A DNA stretch of 64,000 bases from Sediminimonas qiaohouensis DSM 21189 (GCF_000423645.1 NZ_AUIJ01000009.1:80571-144570); one strand, 5' to 3'. Counted from the first letter of the stretch, positions 39,401-50,114 are shown. The notes: generated from the letters alone by a model not told the origin. Translations and numbers: made by a program.

Positions 39401-40164
39401 ACACCCAGAAAGCGGTCGTCGGCGGCCACAAGGTGTACCTGCGCACCGGCGAGTACGAGGATGGCCAGCTTGGCGAGATCTTCATCGACATGCACAAGGA
39501 AGGCGCCGGCTTCCGCGCGATGATGAACAACTTTGCCATCGCGGTTTCGGTGGGCCTGCAATACGGCGTGCCGCTGGAGGAATTCGTCGATGCCTTCACC
39601 TTCACCAAGTTCGAGCCTGCGGGCATGGTGCAGGGCAATGACAGCATCAAGAACGCAACCTCGATCCTCGATTACATCTTCCGCGAACTGGCGGTCAGCT
39701 ACCTCGATCGCACCGATCTGGCCCATGTAAAGCCCGAGGGCGCGTCGTTCGACGATCTTGGCCGCGGCGAGGAAGAAGGCGTCAGCAATGTCGCTGAGAT
39801 CAGCGATACGGCGGCGACCCGCTCGCTCGAGGTGCTCAAGCAGATCAGCTCGACCGGCTACCTGCGCAAGCGCTTGCCGCACGAGTTGATGGTGCTCAAC
39901 GGCGGCCAGAGCGGCGAAACGGCCCTGGCGGGCGAGGGGGTGCAAACGCTTGACCGCACCACCACCACGTCAGAGCTGCGCGCGGTAGCCAGCCAATCGA
40001 CCACCACGACCTCAACCGTCAGCCCCCGCGTCGACGCACGCACAAAGGCCAAGATGCAAGGCTTTGAGGGCGAGGCCTGCGGCGAGTGCGGCAACTACAC
40101 GCTGGTGCGCAACGGCACCTGCATGAAATGCAACACCTGCGGAGGTACGAGCGGGTGTAGCTGA
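36478..40164 (+). CDS. nrdJ: Vitamin B12-dependent ribonucleotide reductase (class II)
   Basis: A 1228-residue adenosylcobalamin enzyme that reduces ribonucleotides to deoxyribonucleotides without oxygen. Marks include [15 protein letters not shown] near 151-165, [17 protein letters not shown] near 237-253, the cysteine-bearing [15 protein letters not shown] near 475-489, and the ten-stranded barrel that follows. A cysteine-rich tail (CGECGNY ... [13 protein letters not shown]) at 1200-1228 resembles a zinc-ribbon with redox-active thiols. The start at 36478 is chosen because [11 protein letters not shown] is the family N-terminus; the open frame runs further upstream without similarity. It is a single-gene unit with its own terminator. 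Confidence 0.96.
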   Translation: MKIERQFTTAGQDVYEGLDFVTTASEIRNPDGSIVFRLDDVEVPGGWSQVASDVLAQKYFRKAGVPARLKRVREKGVPEFLWRSVADEKALEDLPKAERRIGETSAKQVFDRLAGAWAYWGWKGGYFTTEEDARAYYDEMRHVLAAQMGAPNSPQWFNTGLHWAYGIDGPGQGHFYVDYKTGKLTKSTSAYEHPQPHACFIQSVKDDLVSDGGIMDLWVREARLFKYGSGTGTNFSSLRGEGEALSGGGKSSGLMGFLKIGDRAAGSIKSGGTTRRAAKMVICDADHPDIEEFINWKVREEQKVASIVAGSKMHEEKLNAIFGAIRAWDGSTEDAVDPASNAQLKTAIRGAKKACIPETYVKRVLDYARQGYAGIEFPTYDTDWDSEAYASVSGQNSNNSIRVTDAFLKAVEDDSNWELIRRTDGSVAKTVKARDLWEDIGHAAWACADPGIQYHDTVNAWHTCPEDGAIRGSNPCSEYMFLDDTACNLASMNLLKFYKDGEFRAEEYMHATRLWTVTLEISVMMAQFPSREIAQRSFDFRTLGLGYANIGGLLMNMGLGYDSDEGRSMAGALTAIMTGVSYATSAEMAGELGAFDGYQRNAAHMLRVIRNHRTAAYGATEGYEDLAVKPVALDHGNCPDARLIELAKSSWDEALRLGEAHGYRNAQVSVIAPTGTIGLVMDCDTTGIEPDFALVKFKKLAGGGYFKIINQSVPAALEKLGYGPAQIEEIVSYAVGHGSIGNAPGINTTSLIAKGFGPTELEKIEASLASAFDIRFVFNQWTLGAEFCTNVLGIPEEKLTDPGFDLLRHLGFSRADIEAANDHVCGTMTLEGAPHLSEKHYHIFDCANPCGKKGKRFLSVDSHIYMMAAAQSFISGAISKTINMPNDATIRDCQRAYELSWSLGVKANALYRDGSKLSQPLASALVEDDDEAAEVLETGSHQEKAAVLAEKIVEKVVVREVARGREKLPERRKGYTQKAVVGGHKVYLRTGEYEDGQLGEIFIDMHKEGAGFRAMMNNFAIAVSVGLQYGVPLEEFVDAFTFTKFEPAGMVQGNDSIKNATSILDYIFRELAVSYLDRTDLAHVKPEGASFDDLGRGEEEGVSNVAEISDTAATRSLEVLKQISSTGYLRKRLPHELMVLNGGQSGETALAGEGVQTLDRTTTTSELRAVASQSTTTTSTVSPRVDARTKAKMQGFEGEACGECGNYTLVRNGTCMKCNTCGGTSGCS

Positions 40165-40260
40165 ACGCAAACCGGACACGGGGCGGGTGCGCTCGCCCCG
40201 GGCCGATCAGGCCGCAGGCAGAAACCGAGCGGTCAAACGATGAGCCTGATCAGCAAAACT

Positions 40261-40290
40261 GGGGGCGCCCGCGGGCGCCCCCCTTTTCTT
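40261..40290 (+). terminator. Rho-independent terminator of nrdJ
   Basis: A GC-rich stem (GGGGGCGCCC and GGGCGCCCCC around GC) followed by CTTTTCTTT, about 100 bases after the nrdJ stop. It lies ahead of the convergent ABC transporter gene. Confidence 0.85.
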
Positions 40291-40312
40291 TGCGCTCAAC
40301 GCGATCGATGAA

Positions 40313-42397
40313 TCACTCGGCGGCGATCTTGATCACCGGCTCCATCCGCTCCAGCATCGCGTCGGCCAGGTGGCACTTGATCTGGTGCCCATCCCCCATG
40401 TCCCGAAGCGGCGGCACGTCCGTTTCGCACAGGTTCCCGGGCACCTTGTCCTTCCAGCCACAGCGCGTCTGGAACGGGCAGCCCGACGGCGGGTTCATCG
40501 CCGACGGAATATCCCCCTCCAGCACGATATGCTTCTTCTCGACATGCGTGTCGGCGATCGGCACCGCCGACAGCAGCGCCTCGGTATAAGGGTGATAAGG
40601 CGGCGAGAACACCTGGTCCGTGGTGCCCAACTCGACCACATGGCCGAGGTACATCACCATCACCCGGTCGCTAAGATAGCGCACGATGCTCAGGTCGTGA
40701 CTGATGAACAGCAGCGTCGTCTTGTGCTCGCGCTGGATCTCCATCAGCAAGTCCGTCACCGCTGCCTGCACCGACACGTCAAGCGCCGAAACAGGCTCGT
40801 CCGCGACCACGATCCGTGCATCACCGGCGAATGCGCGCGCGATCCCGACGCGCTGTTTCTGCCCGCCCGACAGCTGCCGGGGCATCCGGGTTGCAAAGGC
40901 GCGCGGCAGCTTGACCAGGTCCAGCAGCGCCAGCATCCGCTCGCGGCGATCGGCCTCGGACTTGCCGACGCCGAAAATCTCCAGCGCCCGCATGATCTGC
41001 CGGCCGACTGTCATCGACGGGTTGAGCGTATCGAACGGGTTTTGAAACACCATCTGGATGTCCGACACCGTCTTGGTGTCGCGGTCCTGAATGGCGATGT
41101 CCTGTATCTCGCGGTTATCGAGGAATATCTTGCCGCCCGTCGCTGTCTCCAACCCCATGAGAACCTTGGCAAATGTGGACTTGCCGCAACCGGATTCGCC
41201 CACGATGGCCAGCGTCTCGCTTTCGCGCGCCTCAAAGCTGAGCGTCTCGTTCGCCTTGACGACCTTCTTCTCGCCGCCGCCAAACAGGGCGTTGGCCGCC
41301 ACCTCGTAATATTTGCGCAGGTTGTCCATCGACAGCACGACCTCGCCGGGCTCGGCCGTCTCCTTTGCCACGCTTGCCTGCAGCGGCGCGTCCCAATCGA
41401 TCTCCTTGAACCGCAGGCAGCGGCTTTCATGCGCGCCGGCCTCGTCCACCGGGTCCATGAATATGTGCCCCTGGTCGCACAGCCCTTCCTGGAAATAGTC
41501 GCAGCGCGGCCCGAAATTACAGCCCGGCGGCCGCTCATGCGGCAGCGGGAAGTTGCCCGGGATTGCCACCAGCGGCCGCGCGTTCTTGTCCGCGCCGGGC
41601 AGGGGGATCGACCGGAACAGTGCCTGCGTGTAGGGGTGGCGCATCTTGTTGAACACGGTCTCGATCGCGCCGCGCTCCACCGCCTCGCCGGAATACATCA
41701 CGCAAATTCGGTCGCAGGTCTCCAGAACCAGCCCCAGGTTATGCGAGATGAACAACATCGAGGTGCCGTATTTCTTGCCCAGGTCTTTGACCAGCTCCAC
41801 GATCGACGCCTCCACCGTGACATCCAGCGCCGTCGTCGGCTCGTCCAGGATCAGTAGCGCCGGCTTCGACATCAGCGCCATCGCGATCACGATCCGCTGT
41901 TGCTGCCCGCCCGATAGCTGGTGAGGAAACGCCCGCAGGATACGCTCGGGATCGGGCAGCTTCACGTCGCTGATCACCTGTAGCGCGCGCTTTCGCGCCT
42001 CGTCTTTGGAAATGCCCTCGTGGATCATCGGCACTTCCATAAGCTGCTTTCCGATCCGCATCGCCGGGTTCAGCGACGCCATCGGCTCCTGGTAGATCAT
42101 CGCGATCTCGTTGCCGCGAATGTGCCGCAACTCGGCCTGCGACATTTGCGACAGGTCGCGCCCCTTGAACTTGATGGTGCCCCCCACGATCCGGCCATTG
42201 ACGCCCAGATCCTGCATCACCCCAAGTGCGACCGTGGATTTGCCGCACCCGGACTCGCCTACAAGCCCCACGGCCTCGCCGGGTTGCACCGAGACCGAGA
42301 AATCCATGACCGCCGGGATTTCCTGCAACCGCGTGAAAAACGAAATCGACAGTCGGTCGATCTCGAGGATCGGGCCTTCATAATCCGGGTTTGCCAT
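40313..42397 (-). CDS. ABC importer ATPase, two fused nucleotide-binding domains (DppD-DppF type)
   Basis: A 694-residue protein with two complete ATP-binding cassettes. The first has Walker A GESGCGKST (48-56), signature LSGGQ near 165 and Walker B LILDEP; the oligopeptide C-terminal helper region with conserved cysteines (CNFGPRCDYF) follows. The second has Walker A GESGCGKST near 396 and signature LSGGQ near 510. Single-chain DppDF fusions occur in many peptide/opine importers. ATG at 42397 has AGGGAGA before it. It is the last gene of the importer cluster on the minus strand, 99 bases after the second permease. Confidence 0.92.
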   Translation of the reverse strand: MANPDYEGPILEIDRLSISFFTRLQEIPAVMDFSVSVQPGEAVGLVGESGCGKSTVALGVMQDLGVNGRIVGGTIKFKGRDLSQMSQAELRHIRGNEIAMIYQEPMASLNPAMRIGKQLMEVPMIHEGISKDEARKRALQVISDVKLPDPERILRAFPHQLSGGQQQRIVIAMALMSKPALLILDEPTTALDVTVEASIVELVKDLGKKYGTSMLFISHNLGLVLETCDRICVMYSGEAVERGAIETVFNKMRHPYTQALFRSIPLPGADKNARPLVAIPGNFPLPHERPPGCNFGPRCDYFQEGLCDQGHIFMDPVDEAGAHESRCLRFKEIDWDAPLQASVAKETAEPGEVVLSMDNLRKYYEVAANALFGGGEKKVVKANETLSFEARESETLAIVGESGCGKSTFAKVLMGLETATGGKIFLDNREIQDIAIQDRDTKTVSDIQMVFQNPFDTLNPSMTVGRQIMRALEIFGVGKSEADRRERMLALLDLVKLPRAFATRMPRQLSGGQKQRVGIARAFAGDARIVVADEPVSALDVSVQAAVTDLLMEIQREHKTTLLFISHDLSIVRYLSDRVMVMYLGHVVELGTTDQVFSPPYHPYTEALLSAVPIADTHVEKKHIVLEGDIPSAMNPPSGCPFQTRCGWKDKVPGNLCETDVPPLRDMGDGHQIKCHLADAMLERMEPVIKIAAE

Positions 42398-42433
42398 TTT
42401 TGTCTCCCTGTCGGACGCTTTGCGCGCCCCTGT

Positions 42434-42484
42434 CTTCATCTTGCCAAAAATACTCCGGGGGGTACGGGGGGCAGGGCCCCCCGC
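42434..42484 (-). repeat. GC-rich intergenic repeat, copy 2
   Basis: Read on the minus strand it contains CCCTGCCCCCCGTACC, then CCCCGGAGTATTTTTGGC and AAGATGAAG, matching the element at 27713-27773 apart from short insertions. It lies in the 99-base space between the ATPase and permease genes. Confidence 0.7.
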
Positions 42485-42496
42485 CGGTCCCGGCCG

Positions 42497-43681
42497 TCAA
42501 TCCCGCAAGGATTCCTCGCGCAGCCCGTCCGCCAGCAGGTTCAGCCCCAGAACAAGGCTCAACAACGACAGCGCCGGCGGCAGCGCCGGGTGCGGGTAGA
42601 TCGACAACAGCTTGCGCCCCTCGTTGATGGTGCTGCCCCAGTCCGGGCTTTCGGGGCTCAGGCCCAGTCCGAAGAAGCCCAACGTTCCCAAAAGGATCGT
42701 GGTATAGCCGATGCGCAGGCAGAAATCGACGATCAGCGGCCCGCGCACGTTGGGCAGGATCTCCCATAGCATGATGTACCACGGCCCCTCGCCGCGGGTC
42801 TGCGCGGCGGCGACATAATCGCGCGATTTGATATCCATGGTCAGGCCGCGCACGATCCGGAACACCGTGGGCGAGTTGACAAACACCACCGCCACGAACA
42901 CCACCAGAAGGTTCGGCGGGAACCCGATCACGCCCAACGGGTCCGCGTTCCACGCGATGCCAAGGTAAAGCCACCCGCCGATCAGCACTGTGATGGCCAC
43001 GTAGATGTTGCGCTTGGGCGGCTGGGTGAAGAACCGCGAGTTGAACAGCACCACCAGGAACAGGATCGGAAAGATGAACAACACCCCGGCCATGTAGACA
43101 GGTATGCCCGTCGCGACGATCTCGGGCGTCACCAACAGGTAAAACAGCAAGATCACCGGGAACGCCAGGATCAGGTTCGCCAGGAACGACAGGACCGTGT
43201 CCAGCTTGGTGCCATAATACCCCGCCGGCAGGCCAAGCGTGATGCCCACCATGAATGCAAACAGCGTGGCAAAGGGCGCGATCTTCATCACTTCCCACGA
43301 CCCGACGACCATGCGCGAGAACACGTCGCGGCCAAGGTTGTCGCCGCCCAGCAGGTAATAGGGATAGGTGCCCTCGGCCACGTCGCCGATCATCTTGGTG
43401 TAGGGCGTGCCCGGCAGCTTGTTCTTCATTGCGCCGCTTTGTTCCAGAACATTATGCGTGATGATCAGATCGAACGCCCCGCCGAGTATCCCGGTGAACA
43501 CCCAGAACATCACGAGGGCAAAGCCGGCCATGCCGATGGTGGAATCGAACAGCTTGCCATAAAGCCCCAGCCGCCGCTTGAACGTGATCGACACCGCGAA
43601 GGTCACGATCAGGGCAATCCAGACGGGAATGAACTGGATCAGGATACGGGCGATGATTTCACCCCAACTCAATGCTTCCAT
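42497..43681 (-). CDS. ABC importer permease (DppC type)
   Basis: A 394-residue inner-membrane permease with an extended N-terminal membrane region (three predicted helices in the first 150 residues, including GGDNLGRDVFSRM near 112-124) and the binding-protein-dependent transport domain. The EAA loop that docks on the ATPase appears as the AAAQTRGEGPWYIMLWEILPN segment near 292-312. It is longer than usual DppC (about 300) because of extra loops near 190-250. It is preceded by its partner permease after 15 bases. Confidence 0.92.
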   Translation of the reverse strand: MEALSWGEIIARILIQFIPVWIALIVTFAVSITFKRRLGLYGKLFDSTIGMAGFALVMFWVFTGILGGAFDLIITHNVLEQSGAMKNKLPGTPYTKMIGDVAEGTYPYYLLGGDNLGRDVFSRMVVGSWEVMKIAPFATLFAFMVGITLGLPAGYYGTKLDTVLSFLANLILAFPVILLFYLLVTPEIVATGIPVYMAGVLFIFPILFLVVLFNSRFFTQPPKRNIYVAITVLIGGWLYLGIAWNADPLGVIGFPPNLLVVFVAVVFVNSPTVFRIVRGLTMDIKSRDYVAAAQTRGEGPWYIMLWEILPNVRGPLIVDFCLRIGYTTILLGTLGFFGLGLSPESPDWGSTINEGRKLLSIYPHPALPPALSLLSLVLGLNLLADGLREESLRD

Positions 43682-43696
43682 GGTCCCTGTCCTCCC

Positions 43697-44749
43697 TTAG
43701 GATACGCTGATGCGCGGGTTGAGATAGACATAGCCGATATCCGAGATCAGCTGCGTCACCAGCACCACGAACACCGACACGACCGACACCCCAAGCAGCA
43801 ACTCGATGTCATTATTGCTTGCCGCCTGCACCAGGGTCCAACCGAAGCCCTTGTAGTTGAACAGGGTCTCGACGATTACCACACCGTTCAGAAGCCAAGG
43901 AAACTGCAGCATGATCACGGTGAACGGCGCGATCAGGGCGTTGCGCAGTGCGTGGCGCATCACGATATTGGAAAACGTCACCCCCTTGAGGCGCGCGGTG
44001 CGGATATATTGCGCGGTCATCACCTCGGCCATCGAGGCGCGCGTCATCCGCGCGATATACCCCATCCCGTAAAGCGCGATGGTCAGCACCGGCAGAAAGA
44101 AGTTCTCGAAAGTCGGGTTCTCCATGGCGCTTGTAGCCGTACCCTTGAACCATCGCAGCCCCATCGTGGACGAGGCGAACACCGCGATCAGGATCACGCC
44201 CGAGACGTATTCCGGCGTCGCCGTGGTGGTGATGGCGAATGTCGATAGCGTCCGGTCGGTGCGCGTGCCCTCGCGCATCCCCGCCAGCACCCCCAGCGCC
44301 AGCGCCGAGGGCACCATCAGCACGATAACCCAGAACATCAGGATCCCGGTCAGCCCCAATCGTTCACTGACGATCGACGACACCTCGCTGCGGAACACTG
44401 TCGAGGCGCCCCAATCGCCTTGGATCACGCCGCAAAATGTCGGCGCCGCGGCCAATTCTTCGGATGTCACCGTGCCCGTCACACATCGCCCGCGCATGCC
44501 GTCTTCGACCTCGACGGTCCAGCCGGGCAGCACGCCCAGCCACTGACCGTACTTGATCGGCAGAGGTTGCATATGGCCGTTGCGTGCAAGGTAGCTTTCC
44601 ACCTGCTCGTCGCTCATGCGGAAGTTGCCTTGGGTCTTGGCCAGTTTTTCAAGGTTCGGGTAAAGGTTGGTCAGGAAAAAGACGATGAAGGTCAGGCAAA
44701 GCGCCGTGAAGATCATCACGCCCAACCGCCGCAATATGAACAGTCCCAT
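43697..44749 (-). CDS. ABC importer permease (DppB type)
   Basis: A 350-residue inner-membrane permease beginning with the typical first helix MGLFILRRLGVMIFTALCLTFI. The EAA loop is YIRTARLKGVTFSNIVMRHALRNALIAPF near 245-275, and TLFNYKGFGWTLVQAA near 305-320 is a family mark. It forms the transmembrane channel with the DppC-type subunit. It comes after the substrate-binding gene, separated by a hairpin that may reduce read-through. Confidence 0.93.
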   Translation of the reverse strand: MGLFILRRLGVMIFTALCLTFIVFFLTNLYPNLEKLAKTQGNFRMSDEQVESYLARNGHMQPLPIKYGQWLGVLPGWTVEVEDGMRGRCVTGTVTSEELAAAPTFCGVIQGDWGASTVFRSEVSSIVSERLGLTGILMFWVIVLMVPSALALGVLAGMREGTRTDRTLSTFAITTTATPEYVSGVILIAVFASSTMGLRWFKGTATSAMENPTFENFFLPVLTIALYGMGYIARMTRASMAEVMTAQYIRTARLKGVTFSNIVMRHALRNALIAPFTVIMLQFPWLLNGVVIVETLFNYKGFGWTLVQAASNNDIELLLGVSVVSVFVVLVTQLISDIGYVYLNPRISVS

Positions 44750-44848
44750 GTTTGTGCCCCTGTCAGTCGCCAGGCCGCGGTTCGCCGGTGGACGGCTCCG
44801 CGCGAATTATTGTCTTATTGGCAGCCACTGTTGCTGCTGTGGCCAGCG

Positions 44849-44879
44849 AAAAAGGGCCGCGCCTTCGCGGCGCGGCCCT
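44849..44879 (-). terminator. Terminator/attenuator between binding-protein and permease genes
   Basis: On the minus strand an 11-bp perfect stem (AGGGCCGCGCC and GGCGCGGCCCT, five-base loop) is followed by TTTTT. It lies 15 bases after the binding-protein stop, where partial termination would give more binding protein than permease, a common arrangement in ABC operons. Confidence 0.75.
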
Positions 44880-44893
44880 GGAACGTGCAACGA

Positions 44894-46549
44894 TCAGGCA
44901 ATGCCCCACTTGTAGTGGTGATGCTCGAACGTGATGTGCTGATCGGCCCCCATGACGTTCTCGGTCATGTGCCGATAGAGCGAGCGCCAGTAGGGCTGAA
45001 TCGTGACGCCCTCTTCCTGGATCATCGCCTCGAGCTTGGCCGCGATCTTGGAACGCTCATCGGCATCTGCGATCGACAGCGCCTCGCCCAACAGCTCGTC
45101 GAACTCTTCGTTGGACCAGCCAAATTCGTTCCACGCCTCACCCGAACGATACGCCAGCGCCCAGATCTGCACCGCCAGCGGCCGGTGGTTCCAGTTGGTC
45201 GAGCTGAACGGGTATTTCGTCCAGTCGTTCCAGAAGGTCGAGCCGGGCAGGATCGTGCGCTTGACCTTCATGCCGGCGTCGCGCATCTGCGCGGCCACGG
45301 CATCGGTGGTGTTCTTGCGCCAGTCGTCGTCGATCGACACGATGTCATGCTCGAAATCGGCCATTCCGGCCTCTTCGATCAGGGCCATCGCGGCCTCGGG
45401 ATCGTATTTTGACGGCCCGATATCCGCATATTCCGGGTGTACCGGCGCCGCGTGGTGGTTGGCCGCGGGAACGCCCCGCCCACCATAGCCCAGCTCAAGG
45501 CACACGGCGTTGTTGACGGCCATCTGCACGGCCTTGCGCACGCGCTTGTCGGCGTAGGGTTTCATGCCGTTGACCTCGGCCAGCTGGTTGGGCCGGATCA
45601 CGATGGTAGCGCCGGTGACGACTTCGGATTTCTTCAGGCCAAGCCCATCCATGATGTCGATGAATTCGCCCACCGATTCATGCAGCATGTGCACTTCCTC
45701 GGATTCGATCGCCGCCAGCCATGCCGCGGCGTCGGTGCCGAAATCGATGTATTCGATCCGGTCCAGGTAGGGACCGCCATAGACATCGGTGCCCCACCAG
45801 GTGTGATCCTCGTTGCGCACAAGGGTGCTGCCAACGCCGACCTCGTGCCGCTCGATCAGGTAGGGGCCGGTGCCCACGTTCTGGATCTCGTCGGGGTTGT
45901 AGGAGCTGTGAACAACCGCCGCCGGGTAATCGGCAAAGCCCGGTATGATCGAGATATCGGATTTCGGCAGCGTCAGCTTGACGGTGTGGTCGTCCACGAC
46001 GGTGATCGCGCCGTCGCGGGCCTTGCCGGTTTCCTCGTCGATCAGGCTGGACACACGCGCGGCCATCGAGTTGCCCTCGACATCCTTCTCGCACCAGCGC
46101 GTGATGTTGCGCGCCACGTCTTCGGCGGTGAAGTCGTCACCGTTGTTCCACTTCACGCCCTGGCGCACGTTCAGCGTATATTCGGTGGCGTCCTCGTTCA
46201 CGTCCCAGCTCTCAAGCAACATGCCGCGAATTGAGCCGTCGTTGTTATATTCCACCAGGTATTCGAGGGTGCCGCGCGTGACGTTGGCAATCTCGGACCA
46301 GTCGGCGGTGCGCGTATCCTTGAGCGCGCGCAGGCTCATCTGACAGCGCAAAGTGCCGCCCATCGGCGGGGTTTCCTGCGCTTGCACGGGGGCCGACAGC
46401 CCGCCCAGGCTATAGGCTGTGGCTGCGCTAACGCCAAGCGCGGTGGCCCGGGCCAGGAATTCGCGGCGGTCGAGTTTGCCGGCCTTGAATTCCTCTGCGT
46501 GCATACGCGCGGCGCTATGAATTTTCGCTGTATGTTGCTGGTGCGTCAT
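44894..46549 (-). CDS. ABC importer substrate-binding protein (peptide/opine family 5), Tat-exported
   Basis: A 551-residue periplasmic binding protein. The N-terminus carries a twin-arginine signal (DRREFLARA, then a hydrophobic stretch AATAYSLGG) ending near 60 at VQAQE. The mature part is a family 5 extracellular solute-binding protein with GTLRCQM near 70, [10 protein letters not shown] near 140 and [12 protein letters not shown] near 470. Ligands are peptides, opines or other oligomers; the exact one is unknown. The start at 46549 is chosen since AGGGAG is six bases upstream of this ATG, whereas it directly abuts an earlier ATG. An AraC regulator gene lies just upstream on the same strand. 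Confidence 0.9.
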   Translation of the reverse strand: MTHQQHTAKIHSAARMHAEEFKAGKLDRREFLARATALGVSAATAYSLGGLSAPVQAQETPPMGGTLRCQMSLRALKDTRTADWSEIANVTRGTLEYLVEYNNDGSIRGMLLESWDVNEDATEYTLNVRQGVKWNNGDDFTAEDVARNITRWCEKDVEGNSMAARVSSLIDEETGKARDGAITVVDDHTVKLTLPKSDISIIPGFADYPAAVVHSSYNPDEIQNVGTGPYLIERHEVGVGSTLVRNEDHTWWGTDVYGGPYLDRIEYIDFGTDAAAWLAAIESEEVHMLHESVGEFIDIMDGLGLKKSEVVTGATIVIRPNQLAEVNGMKPYADKRVRKAVQMAVNNAVCLELGYGGRGVPAANHHAAPVHPEYADIGPSKYDPEAAMALIEEAGMADFEHDIVSIDDDWRKNTTDAVAAQMRDAGMKVKRTILPGSTFWNDWTKYPFSSTNWNHRPLAVQIWALAYRSGEAWNEFGWSNEEFDELLGEALSIADADERSKIAAKLEAMIQEEGVTIQPYWRSLYRHMTENVMGADQHITFEHHHYKWGIA

Positions 46550-46814
46550 CGTCATCTCCCTGTGACACATGTATCGGTCGGTCTAATTCTTCTTCGCTGC
46601 GCGTCTGAGGCGCCTGCCCACGTGTGGAAACGGGGGCCTGACCGTACCCAAAGTGCATTCGGCACTAGATTATCCCTCCCGTCAACGTGCGCTTTCGGCA
46701 TTTCCACTCCCAAAAGCGACATCAATCCCATTCAAAAACGACATGGGCGCGTTTCGCAAGAAACATTTGCGGGGCAGGGCGATTTGTCCTGACCGTATCG
46801 GGAGATATCGGCGA

Positions 46815-47627
46815 TCAGGGCCGCGCATTGCGGCGCAGCGCACTGGGGGGGTGCCCCGTCTGGTGCTGCACGAAGCGCGAGAAATAGGCGGCGCTGCCGA
46901 ACCCAAGCGCCTGCCCGATGTTTTGAAGGGGGTGGTCGCTGGTCTCGATCAACTCCCGCGCGGCATGAAGCGTGCATTGCGTCAGGATTTCCGAGGCCGT
47001 CATGCCCGACGCCTCGCGGCACGACCGCGTCAGGTGCGTTGGCGTGACCCCCAGGTCGGTGGCGTAATCGGCCATCGGCTTGCCGGTGCTGAAATCCCGC
47101 GCGACCAGCGCACAAAACGCCTGCGACAGCCTTTTCGCCGCCTCGCTGCCCGCGGATCGCTCGTCCGCGTCGCCCATCTCGATCATCTGGCGCCTGAGCC
47201 AGACCGACAAGCGGATCGCGTCAGCCATTACGCATTCATCCGAGAACGGGCGATTGCCCGCCTGCTCGCGTTGCATGTCCTCCACGATGCTGGTGATTTC
47301 TGCTTGGGCATGCACGTCGCGCACCCTCAGGTGCTGCGCTTCGTCCGGCAGGCCAATGCCCGAGCGCGCCGGCAGCTGTATCGCCAGACCAAAGCCCTGC
47401 TTGCCCAGATCCAGCGAAAACAGGTGCCCCGCCGGAATGAACAGCGCATTATGGATGCCGACGCCTTTGCGCACGCCTTGCACCACGGCAAGGCCCTGGC
47501 CCTTGGTCACCCACAACAGCAGATCGGATTCGTGCACATGCTGAAGCCCCAAACGCCAGCTGCTGCCCTTCGCCAGTTGCGCGATGGACTGAATGGAAAT
47601 GCGCGGTACAACGTACGAAGCGTTCAA
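46815..47627 (-). CDS. AraC family transcriptional regulator
   Basis: A 270-residue regulator. The N-terminal part (about 1-150) is an AraC-binding cupin-like sensor domain containing the IHNALFIPAGHLFSLDL block near 60, and the C-terminal part (about 165-265) has the two helix-turn-helix motifs: MADYATDLGVTPTHLTRSCREASG and LQNIGQALGFGSAAYFSRFVQHQTG. It lies upstream of the ABC importer genes on the same strand, with a 265-base gap, and is the natural candidate for their regulator. Confidence 0.88.
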   Translation of the reverse strand: MNASYVVPRISIQSIAQLAKGSSWRLGLQHVHESDLLLWVTKGQGLAVVQGVRKGVGIHNALFIPAGHLFSLDLGKQGFGLAIQLPARSGIGLPDEAQHLRVRDVHAQAEITSIVEDMQREQAGNRPFSDECVMADAIRLSVWLRRQMIEMGDADERSAGSEAAKRLSQAFCALVARDFSTGKPMADYATDLGVTPTHLTRSCREASGMTASEILTQCTLHAARELIETSDHPLQNIGQALGFGSAAYFSRFVQHQTGHPPSALRRNARP

Positions 47628-47726
47628 GGCGCCCCCTTTTGAGTGTGGCGTGTGTGGTCAAGGATTCGCGGTAGGTTGCCCCGAAACTGCGGCGAAATGT
47701 TGAAAATTGTAAACCGGGAGGGGCGG

Positions 47727-48626
47727 TCAGTGCGATTCGACCGCGAAAATCCGCCAGTTTCGCATCCGGCCGCGGAACCAATTCCGCTGACGCTTGGCAA
47801 ATTGGCGCGTGGCGATGGTCACGGCCTCGCGCGCCGCCTCAAGCGTCATCTTGCCGCGCAGGTAGCTGATCAGCTCCGGCGCGCCGATCGCCTTGCTTGA
47901 GGGGCGCGAAGGCACCCAATCGTCTAGGTTCTCGCGCGCCTCGTCGATCGCGCCCTCGTCCAGCATCTTGTCAAAGCGCCGCGCGATTCGCGCGTTGAGC
48001 CACTCCTTGTCGGCATGCACAAGGATCGGCGTGCAGGCCTGCAGCGGCAAGAGCGGCGGCGGCGTGTCGTCCTGCCAATCGGACAGCCCCCGACCCGTGG
48101 CCTGCAACACCTCCCAGGCGCGCTGTATCCGGACGGGGTTTTGCGTGTCGATCCGCTCACGGGTGCGCGCGTCCACCTCCCAAAGCAGGGCCTCCGCGCC
48201 TGCCTCCCGCATGCGGGCATCAGCATCGGCGCGGACATTTTGCGGAATCGCCGGTATCTCGGCCAGCCCTTCGGTCAGCGCCGAGAAATAAAGCCCTGTC
48301 CCCCCGACGATAATCGGTCGCTCTTGCCCCTTGCCCCGCAACAGCGGCGCCACCTCCCGTAGCCAATGCCCCACGGAATAAGCGCCCTCGCGCGGGATAT
48401 GCCCATATAGGCGGTGCGCAACGCGCGCTTCATCCTGCGGCGACGGGCGCGCCGTCAGGATGCGCCAGTTGTCATAGACCTGGATCGCGTCGGCATTCAC
48501 CACCATGCCGCCATGCGCCTGCGCGATACGCATCGCCAGCGCCGATTTGCCCGACGCGGTCGGGCCGGCGATCAGGACGGGCCGATTGTCGTCAACGCCG
48601 TCTGGCAGGGGGGGCAGGGTGCTCAT
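47727..48626 (-). CDS. miaA: tRNA dimethylallyltransferase
   Basis: A 299-residue enzyme that prenylates A37 of tRNAs reading UNN codons. The P-loop is [12 protein letters not shown] (20-31), DAIQVYDNW carries the catalytic aspartate region near 46-54, [11 protein letters not shown] near 107-117 and [12 protein letters not shown] near 278-289 are family marks. The start at 48626 is where family similarity begins; the longer frame overlaps the region in front of pyrH. It is divergent from pyrH with 139 bases between starts. Confidence 0.94.
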   Translation of the reverse strand: MSTLPPLPDGVDDNRPVLIAGPTASGKSALAMRIAQAHGGMVVNADAIQVYDNWRILTARPSPQDEARVAHRLYGHIPREGAYSVGHWLREVAPLLRGKGQERPIIVGGTGLYFSALTEGLAEIPAIPQNVRADADARMREAGAEALLWEVDARTRERIDTQNPVRIQRAWEVLQATGRGLSDWQDDTPPPLLPLQACTPILVHADKEWLNARIARRFDKMLDEGAIDEARENLDDWVPSRPSSKAIGAPELISYLRGKMTLEAAREAVTIATRQFAKRQRNWFRGRMRNWRIFAVESH

Positions 48627-48765
48627 ACGTGCAACATAGACGGTGCGCGCGCGGGATTTAAGGTCATTGCACCGGGTTTTTGCGCGCGGGGGCCATCGGT
48701 CATTGAACATGGCGGGGTTTTGCGACATTTTGCGCCCAACCATTCAATCCATACGGAGCCCGCCC

Positions 48766-49500
48766 ATGGACGACGACCCGACCCCACGGCAGACCAAGTT
48801 CGGCCGCGTGATGCTAAAGATATCCGGCGAGGCGCTGATGGGGGATCAAGGGTACGGGTTGCACCCGCCAACCGTGCAGCGGATCGCCCGCGAGGTGCAA
48901 TCGGTGCACGAAATGGGCGTCGAGATCTGCATGGTGATCGGCGGCGGCAACATCTTTCGCGGGCTGCAGGGCTCCGCCCAGGGGATGGAGCGCACGACCG
49001 CCGATTACATGGGCATGCTGGCCACCGTGATGAACGCGCTGGCAATGCAAAGTGCGCTGGAGGCGCTGGACATTCACACCCGCGTGATCAGTGCCATCCG
49101 CATGGACGAGGTCGCCGAGCCATATATCCGCCGCCGCGCGGTGCGGCACCTTGAGAAAAAGCGCGTCTGCATCTTCGCCGCCGGCACCGGCAATCCGTAT
49201 TTCACGACCGACACCGCGGCAACGCTGCGCGCCAACGAGATGAACTGCGAGGCGATCTTCAAGGGCACCAAGGTCGACGGCGTCTATGACAGCGACCCGG
49301 GCAGCAACCCGAACGCGCGCCGCTTCGATCGGGTCAGCTATGACGAGGTGCTGGCGCAGCACCTTGGCGTGATGGATGCCAGCGCGATCGCACTGGCGCG
49401 CGACAACAACCTGCCCATCATCGTGTTCTCGCTCGATGAGCCGGGCGGATTCCGGGGTATCCTTGCCGGGCACGGAACCTATACAACCGTGCACAGCTAG
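48766..49500 (+). CDS. pyrH: Uridylate kinase
   Basis: A 244-residue hexameric UMP kinase of the amino-acid-kinase fold. Conserved segments are [10 protein letters not shown] (15-24), [10 protein letters not shown] (57-66), [15 protein letters not shown] (79-93) and [12 protein letters not shown] (142-153). It starts the cluster pyrH-frr-uppS-cdsA-dxr-rseP, conserved across proteobacteria. ATG at 48766 behind CGGAG is chosen. Cytoplasmic. Confidence 0.96.
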   Translation: MDDDPTPRQTKFGRVMLKISGEALMGDQGYGLHPPTVQRIAREVQSVHEMGVEICMVIGGGNIFRGLQGSAQGMERTTADYMGMLATVMNALAMQSALEALDIHTRVISAIRMDEVAEPYIRRRAVRHLEKKRVCIFAAGTGNPYFTTDTAATLRANEMNCEAIFKGTKVDGVYDSDPGSNPNARRFDRVSYDEVLAQHLGVMDASAIALARDNNLPIIVFSLDEPGGFRGILAGHGTYTTVHS

Positions 49501-49550
49501 GGCTAGGCTTGCCGAACGGGCGCGTGGCACACGAAGGAAAGAGCAAGAAA

Positions 49551-50114
49551 ATGTCAGACGAAATTGAAATCGATACCGACGATCTGGAACGCCGCATGGA
49601 AGGGGCCATTGCCTCCTTGCGGACCGAGTTTGCCTCGCTGCGCACAGGGCGGGCGTCGGCCTCCATGCTGGAGCCGGTCATGGTCGAGGCGTATGGCCAG
49701 CGGACCCCGATCAACCAGGTCGGCACCGTCAACGTGCCCGAGCCGCGCATGGTTACCGTCAACGTCTGGGACAAGTCGCTTGTGAACAAGGTCGAGAAGG
49801 CAATCCGCGAAAGCGGCCTTGGCATCAACCCGCAGCTTAACGGCACGATCATCATGCTGCCGATTCCCGAACTGAACGAGGAGCGCCGCAAGGAGCTGAG
49901 CAAGGTCGCATCGCAATACGCCGAACACGCCCGCGTCGCCATCCGCAACGTTCGCCGCGATGGCATGGACCAGATCAAGAAGGCCAAGGGCGACGGCATG
50001 TCCGAGGACGATCAGAAGTTCTGGGAAAACGCGGTGCAGGAGCTGACCGACAAGTATATCGGCGTGGTCGACGAGTCCCTTGAGACGAAGCAATCCGAGA
50101 TCATGCAGGTTTGA
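49551..50114 (+). CDS. frr: Ribosome recycling factor
   Basis: A 187-residue protein that, with EF-G, splits post-termination ribosomes. Domain I is the three-helix bundle; typical stretches are [14 protein letters not shown] near 29-42, [17 protein letters not shown] near 48-64 and [19 protein letters not shown] [12 protein letters not shown] near 106-117. The start at 49551 after GAAAGAGCAAG matches the family N-terminus. It lies between pyrH and uppS as in most proteobacteria. Confidence 0.96.
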   Translation: MSDEIEIDTDDLERRMEGAIASLRTEFASLRTGRASASMLEPVMVEAYGQRTPINQVGTVNVPEPRMVTVNVWDKSLVNKVEKAIRESGLGINPQLNGTIIMLPIPELNEERRKELSKVASQYAEHARVAIRNVRRDGMDQIKKAKGDGMSEDDQKFWENAVQELTDKYIGVVDESLETKQSEIMQV

